64,000 nucleotides of DNA, from assembly GCF_954871325.1 (NCBI RefSeq), contig NC_088778.1:8155743-8219742 (forward strand). The letters are read 5' to 3'. This stretch comes from Gordionus sp. m RMFG-2023 (lineage: Eukaryota; Nematomorpha; Gordioida; Chordodea; Parachordodidae). The position numbers and the translations under genes are program-made. The notes beneath the pieces are model-generated. The model made no database searches and was not told the DNA's origin. It saw only the letters and a program-made list of their open reading frames with translations. Below, one piece after another: positions 36,501 through 48,868 of the stretch (position 1 is the first letter of the stretch; the number at the start of each line of letters is the position of its first letter).

Positions 36501-38567
36501 CTTCCTTTTTTTCATAAGGAGTAACAGTAACGCGTTCCTTTATCCAAGCGTAAAGAGTAACAAGTTACTTTTATGTAACTTTTACAGCACTATTATTCAC
36601 TATGTGGAATTGAATTTTTGGCTATAAAATAAAAATAATTACTCGAAATATTTTAAAAATTTTTAAAGGCGATACACTTATATATATTTTTTTTAATAAA
36701 ATTATTTATATTCATTCATTCATTCAAATTTGAGAAAAATATTTTTTTTTACCAAATAAATGGATGTCCAATGAATTGTTGCTAGACATTTTTTGCATTT
36801 CCGTTGATGCATTTTCGTACTTTTCCGCGAAAAATTGGATCATACTCTAAAAATATTTTATTTCTAGTATTGGAGGTTTCTATTTTGAAAAAGTATAATT
36901 TTTTTAAACAAAATCAGAGATCCTCACCCTTACGAAAATACACTGATTAGGATCTAAAAGTGATGATTAATCCTGAAATTAAAAATTTTCTTCTTATAAA
37001 CTTTCATTTGTCCAAGATAATCCTAACTGCTCATATTAAATTTTTAGGCTAAATAGGGCCTTCATTTTTATTTCAATTTATTCCAATTTCACACATTCTT
37101 ATTTTGCTGGAATTGTATTAAGCAACGAAAAGCTTTTAGAAGTTATATTTTTCTAAGAACGGTGATTGTAATCTTTAACCTTTTTCTGACTCCAGCTAAT
37201 GAGGACTAACAATTAAATCATACAATGTTAACAACAGTTACTTTTTTTAGAGTAATATGCTAAATATTTGCTCACTTTAATAACTAAATTTTAAAAATGA
37301 AATATTCCCGTTTCTTATAATATATCACTTACCTATCATGCAGTATTTAAAGATTGATTATATTAATTATATCGTTTATAAAGCATAATGATATCAATTG
37401 AATGGTAAGGTCTTATAATAGGTGGATTATATTCAGCAGGCCTTAAATCACACTTATAATATTATCTATTTGAGATGTTCGTTGCCTTTTCTAGCACGCA
37501 GAGCTATAACTCCATTTAAGATTTCCTTCATTAAAAACGTATCAGCAAGTAAATTTGGTGCTGCAGAAAAATAATAATATAGTATATATGTTATGAATAC
37601 TTCTATGACAAGAATACCTCTGTCATACTCAGTAGAATCAGGCAAGGCGGAAATATCGTATATTATGACTATGTCAGTCGGTCTGTCAGCATTGTAATAA
37701 GGATCTAACTGGTAAATTTCTAAATATTTTTTTTTCAAAAAAAGGAGCAAAATTTATTTTCATTATGTATTAGATACAATGTATTAAGATTCGTTTAGCA
37801 GATGCCAAATTATTTTAGGCCAAATCCAAAATCTATTCTGAAAAATCTAAAAAGTTTTAAATCAATATATGTTAAATTTTTGAAACTTTCTAGAATTATA
37901 TATTGGACATATTTTTATATTTTTATATATAAAAAAGAAGTTTTTTTCTTCTTATTCGATAAAATTTTAAAATTGCGGACTAAATTTTTTGATATTTTGG
38001 ACAAAGCCTTTGTAACCCTAATTATATGAAGCCATCAATACTAATTAACCCCCCCCCCAGCGACTATTGTTACGGTTATAATAAGCACACTCTCTGGGTA
38101 AATAGCACCATATTCAAACATTATTTAAATTTTGTTAAAATAAAATGAACCCATATTTGTTCCAAGGACTAAATGTTGACTATTGGGTATTTTCAAGATT
38201 ATTTTAATAAATCGCGCCATGTATTAATATTCAGTGTGATGCTATTTACCGATCGAAAATTCTATAATATACTTAGAAATAACCCCCCCCCCCCCCACCT
38301 CCTCCTCCTCCGATAAACAGTATAATGGCGTTCAAATATAACCAAGCCGTAGGATAATGCCGTAAAATAAGGCAGAGGGTTTTATTTTACTATAGTTGGA
38401 AAACAAAATCTCAGATTATAGCCCTTGTGTTTTGGTAATAAATAATAATATAAATTTTTAAAAATTTTTATTGATATAGTCATATATACTATACTTATCG
38501 GATTTACTGTGTTGAATATTAGGATGAAAATAGCGGCCCATAATTCCAAAGGTGATAGGTTACCCAT
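33567..38567 (-). CDS. Secreted von Willebrand factor A-domain protein 2 (about seven exons)
   Basis: Minus-strand exons: 38567-38495, 37719-37618, 37560-37511, 36846-36753, 34699-34529, 34494-34422 and 33702-33567, about 230 residues, with all phases agreeing. Exon 1 looks like a signal sequence (MGNLSPLELWAAIFILIFNT). Exon 2 carries QLDPYYN and the first VWA strand TDIVIIYDISALPDS. Exon 4 has FAEKYENASTEMQKM and the second strand SLDIHLFG. Exon 5 has GGKDTLLDSLKLAKKFF, the usual second metal-site block, and HKKFLIVVSDG. Exon 6 gives KIIIEIRWGG, exon 7 DYYGFTNFTQILNNFEEQ, the usual closing helix. The DxSxS site reads DISAL, only partly kept. A further short exon between 36752 and 34700 may be missing, since the third strand region is short. 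The exon 6 donor abuts an 11-base C run, so a length error there would shift phase. Same family as the gene at 20684. Confidence 0.7.
34700..36752. other. Long intron of VWA gene 2
   Basis: Holds the piggyBac-like MITE at 35746-36343 and, around it, GTAAC-rich ends near 34952 (AGTGTTGTAAAGTAAC) and 36590 (complement AGTGCTGTAAAAGTTAC). These could be the termini of a larger hAT-like element of about 1.6 kb that carries the MITE. Confidence 0.45.
35746..36343. mobile_element. piggyBac-like MITE with TTAA target duplications
   Basis: TTAA at both outer edges (35746-35749 and 36340-36343). Inverted ends CCTTTCAATACTCTGG and, complemented, CTCTTCAATACTCCAG. The interior has two further inverted motifs, CTCTGGTGGAGTTTATGAAA and its counterpart near 35940-35963. 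No transposase frame. Confidence 0.7.
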
Positions 38568-38640
38568 CTTTTAAACCTAATGAGATTATGTCATATGATT
38601 TTTTAAAAAAATATATAATATTACGTTTGAGTTGTGAGTA

Positions 38641-39310
38641 AAGGTCTGCAAATGGCAAATTTTTTAGTCCCGGCACGGTTGGAATTTGATTTTGTCCGAA
38701 GCAGCTGCCTGGCAATGACCCGTCCCGTTTCCAATTTTTTACTATTTTTTAAATAGGTCTAACCCGAAAATATATATGGTTGAACACACTATTTATAATA
38801 TTGGAGAATGATTAGATTAAAAACACCACTCTATCAAGAATCATTCGTTAATAATATAGCGAGTGTATTTTTTTGGCCGGCTCGGCCCATTAAGTTTTTA
38901 CATCTAGTCTAAAGTGTTTCAAGATGGATTTTTGCTAAGAATATTCGTTCAGGCAACTACGTTTTTAATGATAGGAATTATTATTTACAATTTTTTTACT
39001 ATTATTATATTTATAAGATATATCACTGATCCGGCCGGGACCCGAGAGAACCGTAAAGTAGTATACTTTAAAAAAATCTAGACCTCTCCATGTTAAAAAT
39101 ATATTATTTTCATTTTTTCACAAACTCGGACCAGTATAGGAGCTGAATTTTCAAAATAATTTAAATTTTAACAATTGACTAGTAGGGAAATCATTTATAT
39201 GCTTTGATAAATCATTTGCTATTAAATAAGCCAAGATGATAAAAACATTTCTCTGTGAAATAATTAAAATTTTATAAATATGGACTGGATCGGGCCGGGT
39301 AAGCATTTAA
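38641..39310. mobile_element. Probable G+C-rich MITE of the AGATCTGCA family, ends unclear
   Basis: Starts near TAAAGGTCTGCAAATGG and contains scattered CCCGGC, GGCCGGGAC and CGGGCCGGG motifs among A+T-rich DNA, like the elements at 43349 and 57702. One possible end is the TCTAGACCTCT at about 39080, another the last CGGGCCGGG at about 39295. No target duplication was found. Confidence 0.4.
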
Positions 39311-42300
39311 TGGCATTGTTATTTTTCGTATTTTATTTTTTCGTTTTTTTTTTGTTTTATATTTTCGTTTTTTATTTGCTTTTCTTTCTTTTAGTTCTTT
39401 CATATATAAATTAAATTATTGCTCCATTTAGAACCTTCATAAACCCAATATTTAATTTTTTTCACAAAAAAAAAAATCAAATTAAAATAGGGATTTCGAT
39501 ATTGAGACTTATTAACAATAATTTTTAATGTATCAAAATAACCGATATAAATACATTTTCCAAATGTAACCCAGCCGATTCCTTAAAATATTTTGGGATA
39601 TGATTAGTAGTAGGATATATTATTTCCAAATTATTACATATACTCTGATTCAATAAAATATCGTACATAGCTATCATTGATAACAGTATTATGAGACTTT
39701 GACACCTCTGTAGATATATTAATTATCAGCATCACATGCAATTAAGTTATATCACTGTCCTATCTTCAACTTTAGACAAATTTATTATTATATACAATTA
39801 TATACTTTGTCGAAATTTTATCGGGAATTTAAAAAAAATTATTTGTTATTTATACTTGGAAATAAACCTAGATTTTAGTTGTTTAGATAAAACAAAATAT
39901 GTGTAAAATATTTTTTATAATAACCCTTAAATCTGAGGTTTCGCTGTATTCTTAATTCTGAATTGAGCATTCCATTTAGATAAACAGTTTAGGCATTTTT
40001 TTTTGGTTTATAAATTTTCAAATAAAACACCTTTTTTAATATATGTCTTTAAAGGTGTAAGTATATTTCTGTTTAACCTATGCTAAACACCTTTTGAACT
40101 AGGATACCCTAAATATTTTTTTTGTATTTTTTGTTGAAAAAAAAAATGTTTTCTTGTATCCCTAATATTGTGATTATATTGATACGTACAATCTTTATAA
40201 AATTAAATGAGTGGCATGCTTAAAGGCCAAATTGTCTCTTATATTTTAGACTGTTTAGCCTAAACTATATTTGCTGCCTAAATTGGCCGCCATTTTTAAA
40301 TTATTCAAATTTTAAGAGTGCTCACCTTTATAAAAAAAAAGTATCCTCCAATTGTTTTAACTTTTTTTAAAACAACAACAAAAATACTTATAATAACCTT
40401 TCCATAGAAGCCAGAAATCTAAGGGGTTGAATTCCGAGAAATATCATAACTGCTATTGCCTATAAAAGGGTATATTGTAAGTTAGAACATTTTTTTGAGT
40501 TCTATATTACTAGTGTAAGATTATGTCCATCTCTAAGGAATCACTGTTATAACAGTTGATATATTTTAATTTATATTCGTCTATTTATAATCACATGACC
40601 TGTCAGATTTTGCATTTTATTAATAACTAATCTAAACCCTAGTTCGTGCCTCTTCCACCATTAATACTACTCCTTACTTCGGACAATTTCCTGATTTTAA
40701 AATTTATCTCACCCAATTTTAAAAAATCTCCTTCAATTGAAGATTTTTTGAGTTGAACCATTATCCCAGTGTAAATTTTATGATGGATTATCTTTATACC
40801 CGATCCCAGTTAGGAAAATGAAAGGTACAAGGACTTCTACTCGTGAGCTGGGTATGACACAATAACATGAAAATTGTAAAGTGAGTGGGTGTTTTTTGAA
40901 GGTTTTATATAATAAGTTTTTGAAATGAAAAGATCACTATGATTTTTTAAAAAAAGGTAAACCTATAAAAAAAATAATAATGGTAAACATGTTTACTAAA
41001 AAATGGTAAATAAAGGTAGAGGTTTTATCGATATTGCCAATATTTACAGAAAATTTTTCACTCTTTTAAAGGAATTATTGTAAGGACAAAAAAAATAGGG
41101 TATAATCTCTAGAACATCTACTCCTTCCAACAATTATCCATTTTTAGTCATTAGTTTAACTTTTTTTTTTAAATAGTAATTATTTAATCATTTGAAATAA
41201 TTAATAGAATCATCTTAAGAAATCCTTGTTTCTCTCCTAAAACAAGGGAATTACTTTCAGAAGTTGATCTCAGATTAGGAAGTAAAAAATTTTATGAATT
41301 TATGCGAAGAATCATTTTTTTTTACTAGTGTTCCTTTAAGGGAACAGAACTATATTTGTTCTTGAAATGGTGGTGAACATGAGTTAGGATTAAGATTTAG
41401 GATGCTTAAATTAAAACCATTTATGTTTATTTAAAATAAAATAAGGAATAAGTTTACCTTTTTAAATTTCGGAAATTTAACACCTGGAATCGATTTTGAT
41501 TTATTATAAAGAATCAAATTTTTAAAAGTCAGAATTTGTCGCCTCAAAGCTTATTTTGGTTAATTTTTAAATTTAAATTAAAAATTGGGAAATCAAAATA
41601 AGATAAAATAAAATTTTAAAAAATTTGGAATTCAGATGACAAAATGTCAAAGCCTCCAGTTAAAAATATTTTTAAAAAGAAAATAACAAAAGTTAAAGTT
41701 TACCCACATTAGAGAGGGAATAATGGCAAGACAAGGCAATCATTATTTAAAAAAATATAATATTTTAAAATTGTTTAATGGCAATAATAAAATTGCTTAA
41801 AAAGAATAGGAAAGCTGGAAAAGAAGAATAAATTGATCAAATATTTCGCAAAAATAAAAATAATAAGGATATATTATTACAAGTTGTGGTTGATTTCTTC
41901 CTCTTTTTTTTTTAAAAAAAAAAATTTAATTTAATCACAAGTTTCTCTTTTTAATTTCAAATCATTATTAAACGACTAATATCTTTAAACTTTATAAAAA
42001 AAATACATTTGGAATTTTAGAATCATTTTCATCACTTTAAATAACAAAATTTTTGAAAGAAAGAAGGAAAAATTTACTAAGTTAAATATAAATTAAAAAA
42101 TTGACCTAAATTTTTTTATTTTATATTTTTTAAAGAGTGTCAAAAATGTAGAAAGTAGTTAAAAAGATAATTATTCAAAGAGAAGAGAAATTATTTCTTT
42201 GTCTTTTTTTTTTACCCTTGAACGCTTTGAACCCCTTTTTTTTGAAATTTAATTTTTAATATATTTGTCAACCTTTAACTTTTGTCATCTATTTTATTAT

Positions 42301-42620
42301 TAAAAAAATTATTCTATTAATTTTTTTTAAAGAGAATTTCCATGTTTTTTTAAAATATATTATATCAATTATTATTATCACAGTAACTCTAGCTTTAGTA
42401 ATTAAATTAAAAATTAGTATTTTACCTTAAAGTCCTATAATAATTTTTATACCTTTGTTATAAAACAATGTATAACGAAATTATTTTAAAATAAATATTT
42501 TATTAAGTCTCGATTTTTTTCCTACTTTTTGACATGTATTTTTTAAATAATTTTGTGTGGAAAAAGGAAAGAGAGAAAGATAGAAAGACTTAGAAAAATA
42601 TATTTAAAAATCTATTTTTT

Positions 42621-42966
42621 CGTATAGTTACAATGACATATTATAATAATACCTAGACTGGCGATCCATTCATTAAAAGCGTACATCAATGAAAACAGCC
42701 TGGGGACGCCATTTTGATTACCCATATCATTATTAAAAATTTTAAACTTCCTATGTCTGACGCAAACTTTATTAAAGTATTGTCTGATCATCGAGATAAT
42801 AAGAAAGCAAGTTATCAATTTAATAGTAGTTTCTAACAGGAGAAAATTTTTATATGGGTAACCAAAATGGCAGGTCCAGCTGATTTGCATTTAACGACGC
42901 TTCTAAATGCAATATTATAGGTGTATCGCCAGTCTAGATATTATTATATGTCATTGTATAGTTACC
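42621..42966. mobile_element. Palindromic MITE of about 345 bp
   Basis: The left arm TATAGTTACAATGACATATT with ATACCTAGACTGGCGAT is mirrored by the right arm, complement TATACAATGACATATAATAA with ATATCTAGACTGGCGAT. Inside, a second mirrored pair surrounds CGCCATTTTGATTACCCATA. The 92-residue minus-strand frame across it is a by-product of the palindrome. Confidence 0.65.
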
Positions 42967-43109
42967 GATTTATACTTTCTAGAGGTGTTTTAAAAAAACG
43001 AAATATAAAAAACAAAAATATTAAAAATCCTTTTTTTTAGGAACAGAACAAAGAATAGAAATCATTTTTAACAAAATTTTAAAAAGTTGATTAAATAAAC
43101 TATTATAAC

Positions 43110-43309
43110 CAGAGTTGTTAAAGGATCTAGATACAAGTATCTAGATCCTGTATCTAGATATTAAAATGTGGTATCTGTATCTAGATAAATTTTTGATTAA
43201 AATATCTGTATCTTGATAGATTTTTGATTAAAATATCTATATCTAGATATTATTTTAGACAATGTATCTGTATCTAGATCCATTTAAAAAGTATCTTTTA
43301 ACAACTATG
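43110..43309. mobile_element. hAT MITE with perfect 8 bp target duplication
   Basis: Flanked on both sides by ATTATAAC. The ends are CAGAGTTGTTAAAGGATC and, complemented, CATAGTTGTTAAAAGATAC. The interior is made of degenerate repeats of TATCTGTATCTAGATA. 200 bp, no coding capacity. Confidence 0.85.
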
Positions 43310-43348
43310 ATTATAACAAAATGAGGAATTTTATAAAATGATTGTGAT

Positions 43349-43550
43349 CAGAGATCTGCAAAAATTTTGGTTCAATAATAAGCCGCGAATATTATTTAAT
43401 TATATGATCAAAAAATATATTCAATGGTAAAAAAAAATGAAAAAAGTTAATTTCCATATTTAAATAAATTTGGACTAGAGCCGGGCGGGCAAAATATTTT
43501 TATATTAGGTGGGGCCAGGGTCAAAAAATTATGCCCGATGCAGATCACTA
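43349..43550. mobile_element. hAT MITE of the AGATCTGCA family with perfect 8 bp duplication
   Basis: Flanked on both sides by ATTGTGAT. Ends CAGAGATCTGCA and, complemented, TAGTGATCTGCATCGGGC. 202 bp, no coding capacity. Confidence 0.85.
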
Positions 43551-43558
43551 ATTGTGAT

Positions 43559-45711
43559 AATGAAAAAGGGTTGTTAAAAAAATTTGCTGTAAAGTTGATT
43601 CCATAAGAATTATAAAAGTAGTAGTAAATTATTTTAAGAAACTTATCGAAAAACCCGATTTTTTAAATTTTTTTATCCATAATATTTTCAAACTAATATA
43701 ATACTAAAAACCTTAGATCGAGAGTGAAAACTTATAAAATAAGTGTATTAAATAATAAATATTATCTCATTTTGTTCCATTTATCATTTCTTATATATAA
43801 TAAATATAAAAAATCATTATAAATTTTTCTCCAAAATATAATTCATGGGAATAGAAGTAAGCCGTACCAGGGAATATTGAGCATAAGTGGGAGTTGTTGT
43901 GCTAAAAATTCGATCATTTTTTCCATATAAAAAAAATGTACATATTTATTTATTATAAAAAAAATTCCATAATATCGGGATTTTAAAATAGACGTGTTGC
44001 TCAGTTTATTAGCTTCAAAAATTGCCCCAAACTGGAGACTCTCAAAATTTATATTTTTTGGCCCAAGCTCGCCAGAAGATTGACAGTAAGTTTCTTATAC
44101 TGGACCCAGCTCCAACTTCTTTTTCATGAAAAATATCTCGCATTCAAAATATATATCTTATTCTCCATTTTAATGTTATGCATTATATTTAAATTAGCAG
44201 AGCGGAACTTGTTGAACCTTTCTGCAGAATCAGCAGTTCCTGTATTTTTTTTAGATATTAGGAAGATAAATATATGATAGAGACCTATCACTATACTCTA
44301 TAAAAGTGCTTTGTCCAACCTTTTTTTATAATTAATCGTATTTTTAAAATTCATTTCATTTTTTTTTTGATGTGTATTCCAACAAGCCGTTAGGTAAAAC
44401 ACTCCATTAGCATTCTTAGGTTATAATGAATTGTAGAATAACTTTATTATTCAAAATATACAAAATTACCTAGAGGTTAAATATAAATAAAAATTGAAAC
44501 ATAATTTGGATATTTTAATGAATATTTTTTGGACATATAAAAATTTATCAAAGTTCAAAAATGTAGCAAACCACTTTTGTCACATTCTGCATTGTTTTTT
44601 TAATTGGCCAACTAAAAGGTAAATTTCAATATATTATCCGTTTTATTTTTAAGATATGATTAATACAAATATATATTAAATTTTGAAAGTTCATAAAATA
44701 TTTTTCCAGTTTGGATTAGATAATATTCCATATTTAGTTCTTCTCTACTGCATGTGAATATTTTCTTTTTATTATTCTGGCCTACATACAAAGATAATTT
44801 TGAGACAGTTAAAATTTCAAAAGAATTCATATTTATACAATAATATATATAAATACCATTTCAATTTTTAATTATATCTCTCTGTTTATTAAAAGTATGA
44901 AAAATTTTACACGATTGTGATTATATCTTAATTAAGACAAATAATGTATTGAAATTTACCCTTTAAGATGGTAATTATCTCGTTCATTTACGCCACAATC
45001 TTCATCGATTTAGAAAATATTTATTATAATATAATCAATTCATTAAAATAAAATTACTGCATTTATTTAATTCAATAATCATGTAATGTAAATGTTAATC
45101 ATTACATTTTTAAAAAAATCAAATAATTGATCAATTAAATCTATCAAACATTTTAAAATGAAAATAAAATTAATATAAAATCAATTATATTACTCCGCAA
45201 GATGGAGTATTTACTTTGATATTCTATTTTGCTCTCTATATTTTTTGGAATCATATTATTAACATTATTTTCGTAGATAATAAGAAGAAGTTGAATAAAT
45301 TTTGAATCAAAAAAATATCTATTTGATCGAAACAAATCATAGTTCAAAATTGGTAGATAAAAAATTTCAGCTATTATTTTCCTGCTAAAATCTATATATC
45401 ACCCTCTAGCTATCTCTTGTGTAAAAATATTAGGGGCTACAAACCGAAATGCTATAATTTTTCCGGTCTCCGATTTAACAAAAAATATCTATATAATTCC
45501 GGCCAGGCTATGAAAATTTAAAAATGAATAATTAAAGATTTTATAAAAATTTGAAACCCCTAAGCTTTTTATCGGGAAAAAATAAAGGAGGGCAGACTGA
45601 TTTGGTATGAAAATGTGCTATGGAGTTGATTCTCTAATGTGAAGGACAACCTCTAAATCTAGATGTGATGGGCCATCAAACTAGAGGTGAAGGAACTTTG
45701 ATTATTATACT
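43559..45711. other. Gene-free spacer
   Basis: A+T-rich, with no supported gene or repeat. Short frames near 44080 and 45153 show no protein character. Confidence 0.5.
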
Positions 45712-46849
45712 CATAGGCGTAGCCAGGATTTTCATAAGGGGGGGGGAGAATTAAAAAATTACTGGGGCTTCGCCCCCAGACCTCCTTTGGAGCGGGCCAA
45801 TATTTTTACAAATTTTAATATAAGCCTGGAACAAATATGAAATATATTTTTATTATATACAAAAATAAAAACATAATAAACTTGTATTGTATATACCTTA
45901 ATATAAAAGCATGGTAATAATTTATTCCAAACAATTATAAGTAATTTATTTATAAAAAGTAAGTAGACATATAGTTGATTTTACTCTATTATATAGAATT
46001 AGTTATAAAATACTAGGTAAAATTCTACTTTTACAGACATATTTGACAGTTAGAGAATATATTACAGTTAATAAATTAACAAATTTTACTAATCAATGCT
46101 CTTGATATTAAATAAGCATCTGCATTCAATTATTTAACGCCATCTATTTGTTTTAAGAAAAATGATATTTAAATTTAATTTTCATATTATTCATCCCACA
46201 ATGTCTTTAAAAGATATTTTCTGATGTCCTTATCAATATTTTATAGTTATCTGTAAAATAGATTATACGCTATATAGGTAAAAATTACTTGATTGTCATT
46301 TGATAATTAGATATACTGTAAATCTACGACATATAATATTCCCCTGTTTGTATTGTGCTTTAATATTTTTTTAATTTATGATTTAATTTTATCAATAGTT
46401 TTAAAATTATATTTAACTTTTATTAAGATTAATAAATTAAAATTACTCACTTTATAAAAAATTATATTTGATATATTATATTATTTATTAATTTTGTGGA
46501 TCTATTATTAATAATTATAATATAATTCACTTCTGTCTTAAGACTTATCTTTGGCTTATATTCCATTTATTAAAAAACATTTTTGGTTCATTTTATATAT
46601 TTATAAATTTATTTTCCCAAAAATCTATAAATTATGATGAATAGTTTTATAAAAAATATCAACTTTTACATTCTTTCTTATAAATTATTATTTAAGATAT
46701 ATGCATACATATTTGAGGGTCAGGGAGTGGGGGGAGGACTAAGGGGGATATTTTTTATTAGCTAAAAATGATATTTACAAAAAGTGATAAATTTCTGAAG
46801 GTGGGGGGGGGAATTTCCCCTTGCCCCTCCCCCCCTGGCTACGCCTATG
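45712..46849. mobile_element. Non-autonomous hAT element with perfect 8 bp target duplication
   Basis: Flanked on both sides by ATTATACT. Ends CATAGGCGTAGCCAGGATTT and, complemented, CATAGGCGTAGCCAGGGGGG; inside the left end is CTGGGGCTTCGCCCCCAGAC, a small hairpin. The 1138 bp interior is A+T-rich without a transposase frame. Confidence 0.85.
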
Positions 46850-48540
46850 ATTATACTCAACGAGATGTTGGATAAGAACCTAGAAAGGATAGGACTCGTT
46901 TTAAAGACACAAAAAGGATACAATAAAACTGAATAATGCCAAACTAGAAGGCGGGTATATCCATCGTTAGAAATGCACGATTTTAATTCTACATATATGT
47001 GTATTATAGAAGAAGTGTGCCATAAAAAAAATGGTGTAACTATATTTTATTTCTATAAATTAAATGTAATATAAAAAAAAATATAGTAAATCTTGTTGGA
47101 ACATTATTATTATAAGCATTATATAAATGTCTAAACTTTAAAAATAGACACTATAATTAATTTAAAATAGTAAACCTATTTTTAAGTTTAGATTAGACAT
47201 TCTCTAAATAATGATGAACTTCTTACTTATCCACTCATCGGAATACTATCATATTTTTGTTTAACTAAGATTTATCTAAGTATAATATACATTTGGTTAG
47301 AAAATAGCCAAACGAAAAATATATAAACTTAATACAATTCTATCTATTTCTGTTTTTCTGGTTGGAGATAAAGCTGATATTTATGTTTTTTGCTGAAATG
47401 AATTTTATTAGTCCATCTAAACAAATTTTCAACAAAAATATTTGACCAGCTTTTTTTCAATATCAGCTGGACATAAATCCACAACATTTAAATTGCAAAG
47501 TTCGTCACATCATAACAAATAAATCTCTCTAAATATTATAAAATAAAGTGATTTAAATTCCAATATAATGGGGTTAACCTTTAAAAAGGGATGTAAATAT
47601 TAATGTTATAATTGTCTATTAAGTTTTAAAAAAAAATCGTTTTCTTCTTATAGATATGATGATTGATGTTAAATATTTTTTTAAAAAAAGGGTTGAAAAT
47701 ATATGCATTATTTGTTTTATAATAAAAAAATCAAAGCCAAATATTTTAGTCAACAAGATGAAGTTAAATTTCTGAAAGGTGATTTAATCCAAAATATTTG
47801 TATCGATTTTTTTAATTAAAAATATATAAAGATAAATTATGGTAAATGTGTTAATTAATTATTGTATAAAGTGTGATCCACTTACTTATTTTGTAAAAGC
47901 GCGGCGCTGATCTACTATCCTAATTTTCCCTTGAGATATACATTTCACAATATATATATTTTTAAAAATTACTTATCAATTATCGAGTATATTCATTTTT
48001 ATATAAACATATATTATTATATTAGGGGAGACCGTGCCATATAGGACAATTTCATTTATATTAAAAAATTATAATAAATAGAAAATCTCAAAAATAAAAT
48101 TGTAGGAGGATATTTAATCTATCGACGAAAAATATCTTCCTACGTCAATTACTATATTTTTATACTAAAAAAATATGTTTCCATACCCTAAAAGTATTTT
48201 ATTAATTCGTCTAGATTATTAGTATTAATCTTAAGTAACATAAACTTGTATACAATTGAGGTGAAGGTTTCATCAATATGAATTTGTTATAGTAAAAATA
48301 TTTATTAGTAACTTTAACTTCATTAATTGTCAGAGAAGTGGGCTGGGACAGGTCTGGCAGAAGCACATAGGGCCATTTATGTCAATCAAAGCATTATTTT
48401 CTGAGTAATTTTAAATGGTGTGAACTTGTATAAAGAAAATGAATTGAATTAAGCTATGATGCAAAAATATAATTTATTTATAAACCTAAATTCAAGTGCG
48501 TCATGAAGTAAAGTTTAAGAAATGGTGAAAATTAAATTCA

Positions 48541-48673
48541 ATTGGATGAATATTGCTAAAATGAATATCATTGGAAGGATATTCATATAAAGGACACCAT
48601 TGGATGAATATCATTGGAAGGATATTCATATAAATGACACCATTGGATGAATATTCCCATAAAGAATACTGTT
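48541..48673. repeat. Tandem repeat with inverted internal motif
   Basis: A unit of about 43 bp beginning ATTGGATGAATATCATTGG and containing AAGGATATTCATATAAA is present about two and a half times. GGATGAATAT and ATATTCAT make each unit partly self-complementary. Confidence 0.7.
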
Positions 48674-48827
48674 GGATATGGTTGAAATTTAATAACTATT
48701 ATATATTTTATATAGATAGATGTGATATCAGCTCAATAAATTTCTTTAGCTCACTACGAATTTGATTTTTAACAATAGAATCCTGAATTAAGTATTATGC
48801 ACAGCATTCATAAGTATAATAAATCGT

Positions 48828-48868
48828 ATCTGTATCTAGATTCATTTGAAAAGTATCTTTTAACAACT
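48828..48868. mobile_element. Fragment of the 43110-type hAT MITE
   Basis: GTATCTGTATCTAGATTCAT and AAAGTATCTTTTAACAACT match the right end of the MITE at 43110-43309; the left part is absent. Confidence 0.6.

Larger units (their letters stand above)
38568..43109. other. Gene-poor stretch
   Basis: Apart from a G+C-rich repeat at 38641-39310 and a palindromic element at 42621-42966, I see only A+T-rich sequence with homopolymers and no convincing coding exon. Confidence 0.5.

Noticed and set aside
37466-37510. Minus-strand reading past the proposed donor of VWA gene 2 exon 3 (VIALRARKGNEHLK)
   Set aside because: It runs into a stop with no donor. Ending at GGA|GTTATA gives phase 0, which matches the next exon, though the donor is weak.
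42612-42890. 92-residue minus-strand ORF
   Set aside because: It lies across a palindromic MITE and has no protein-family character.
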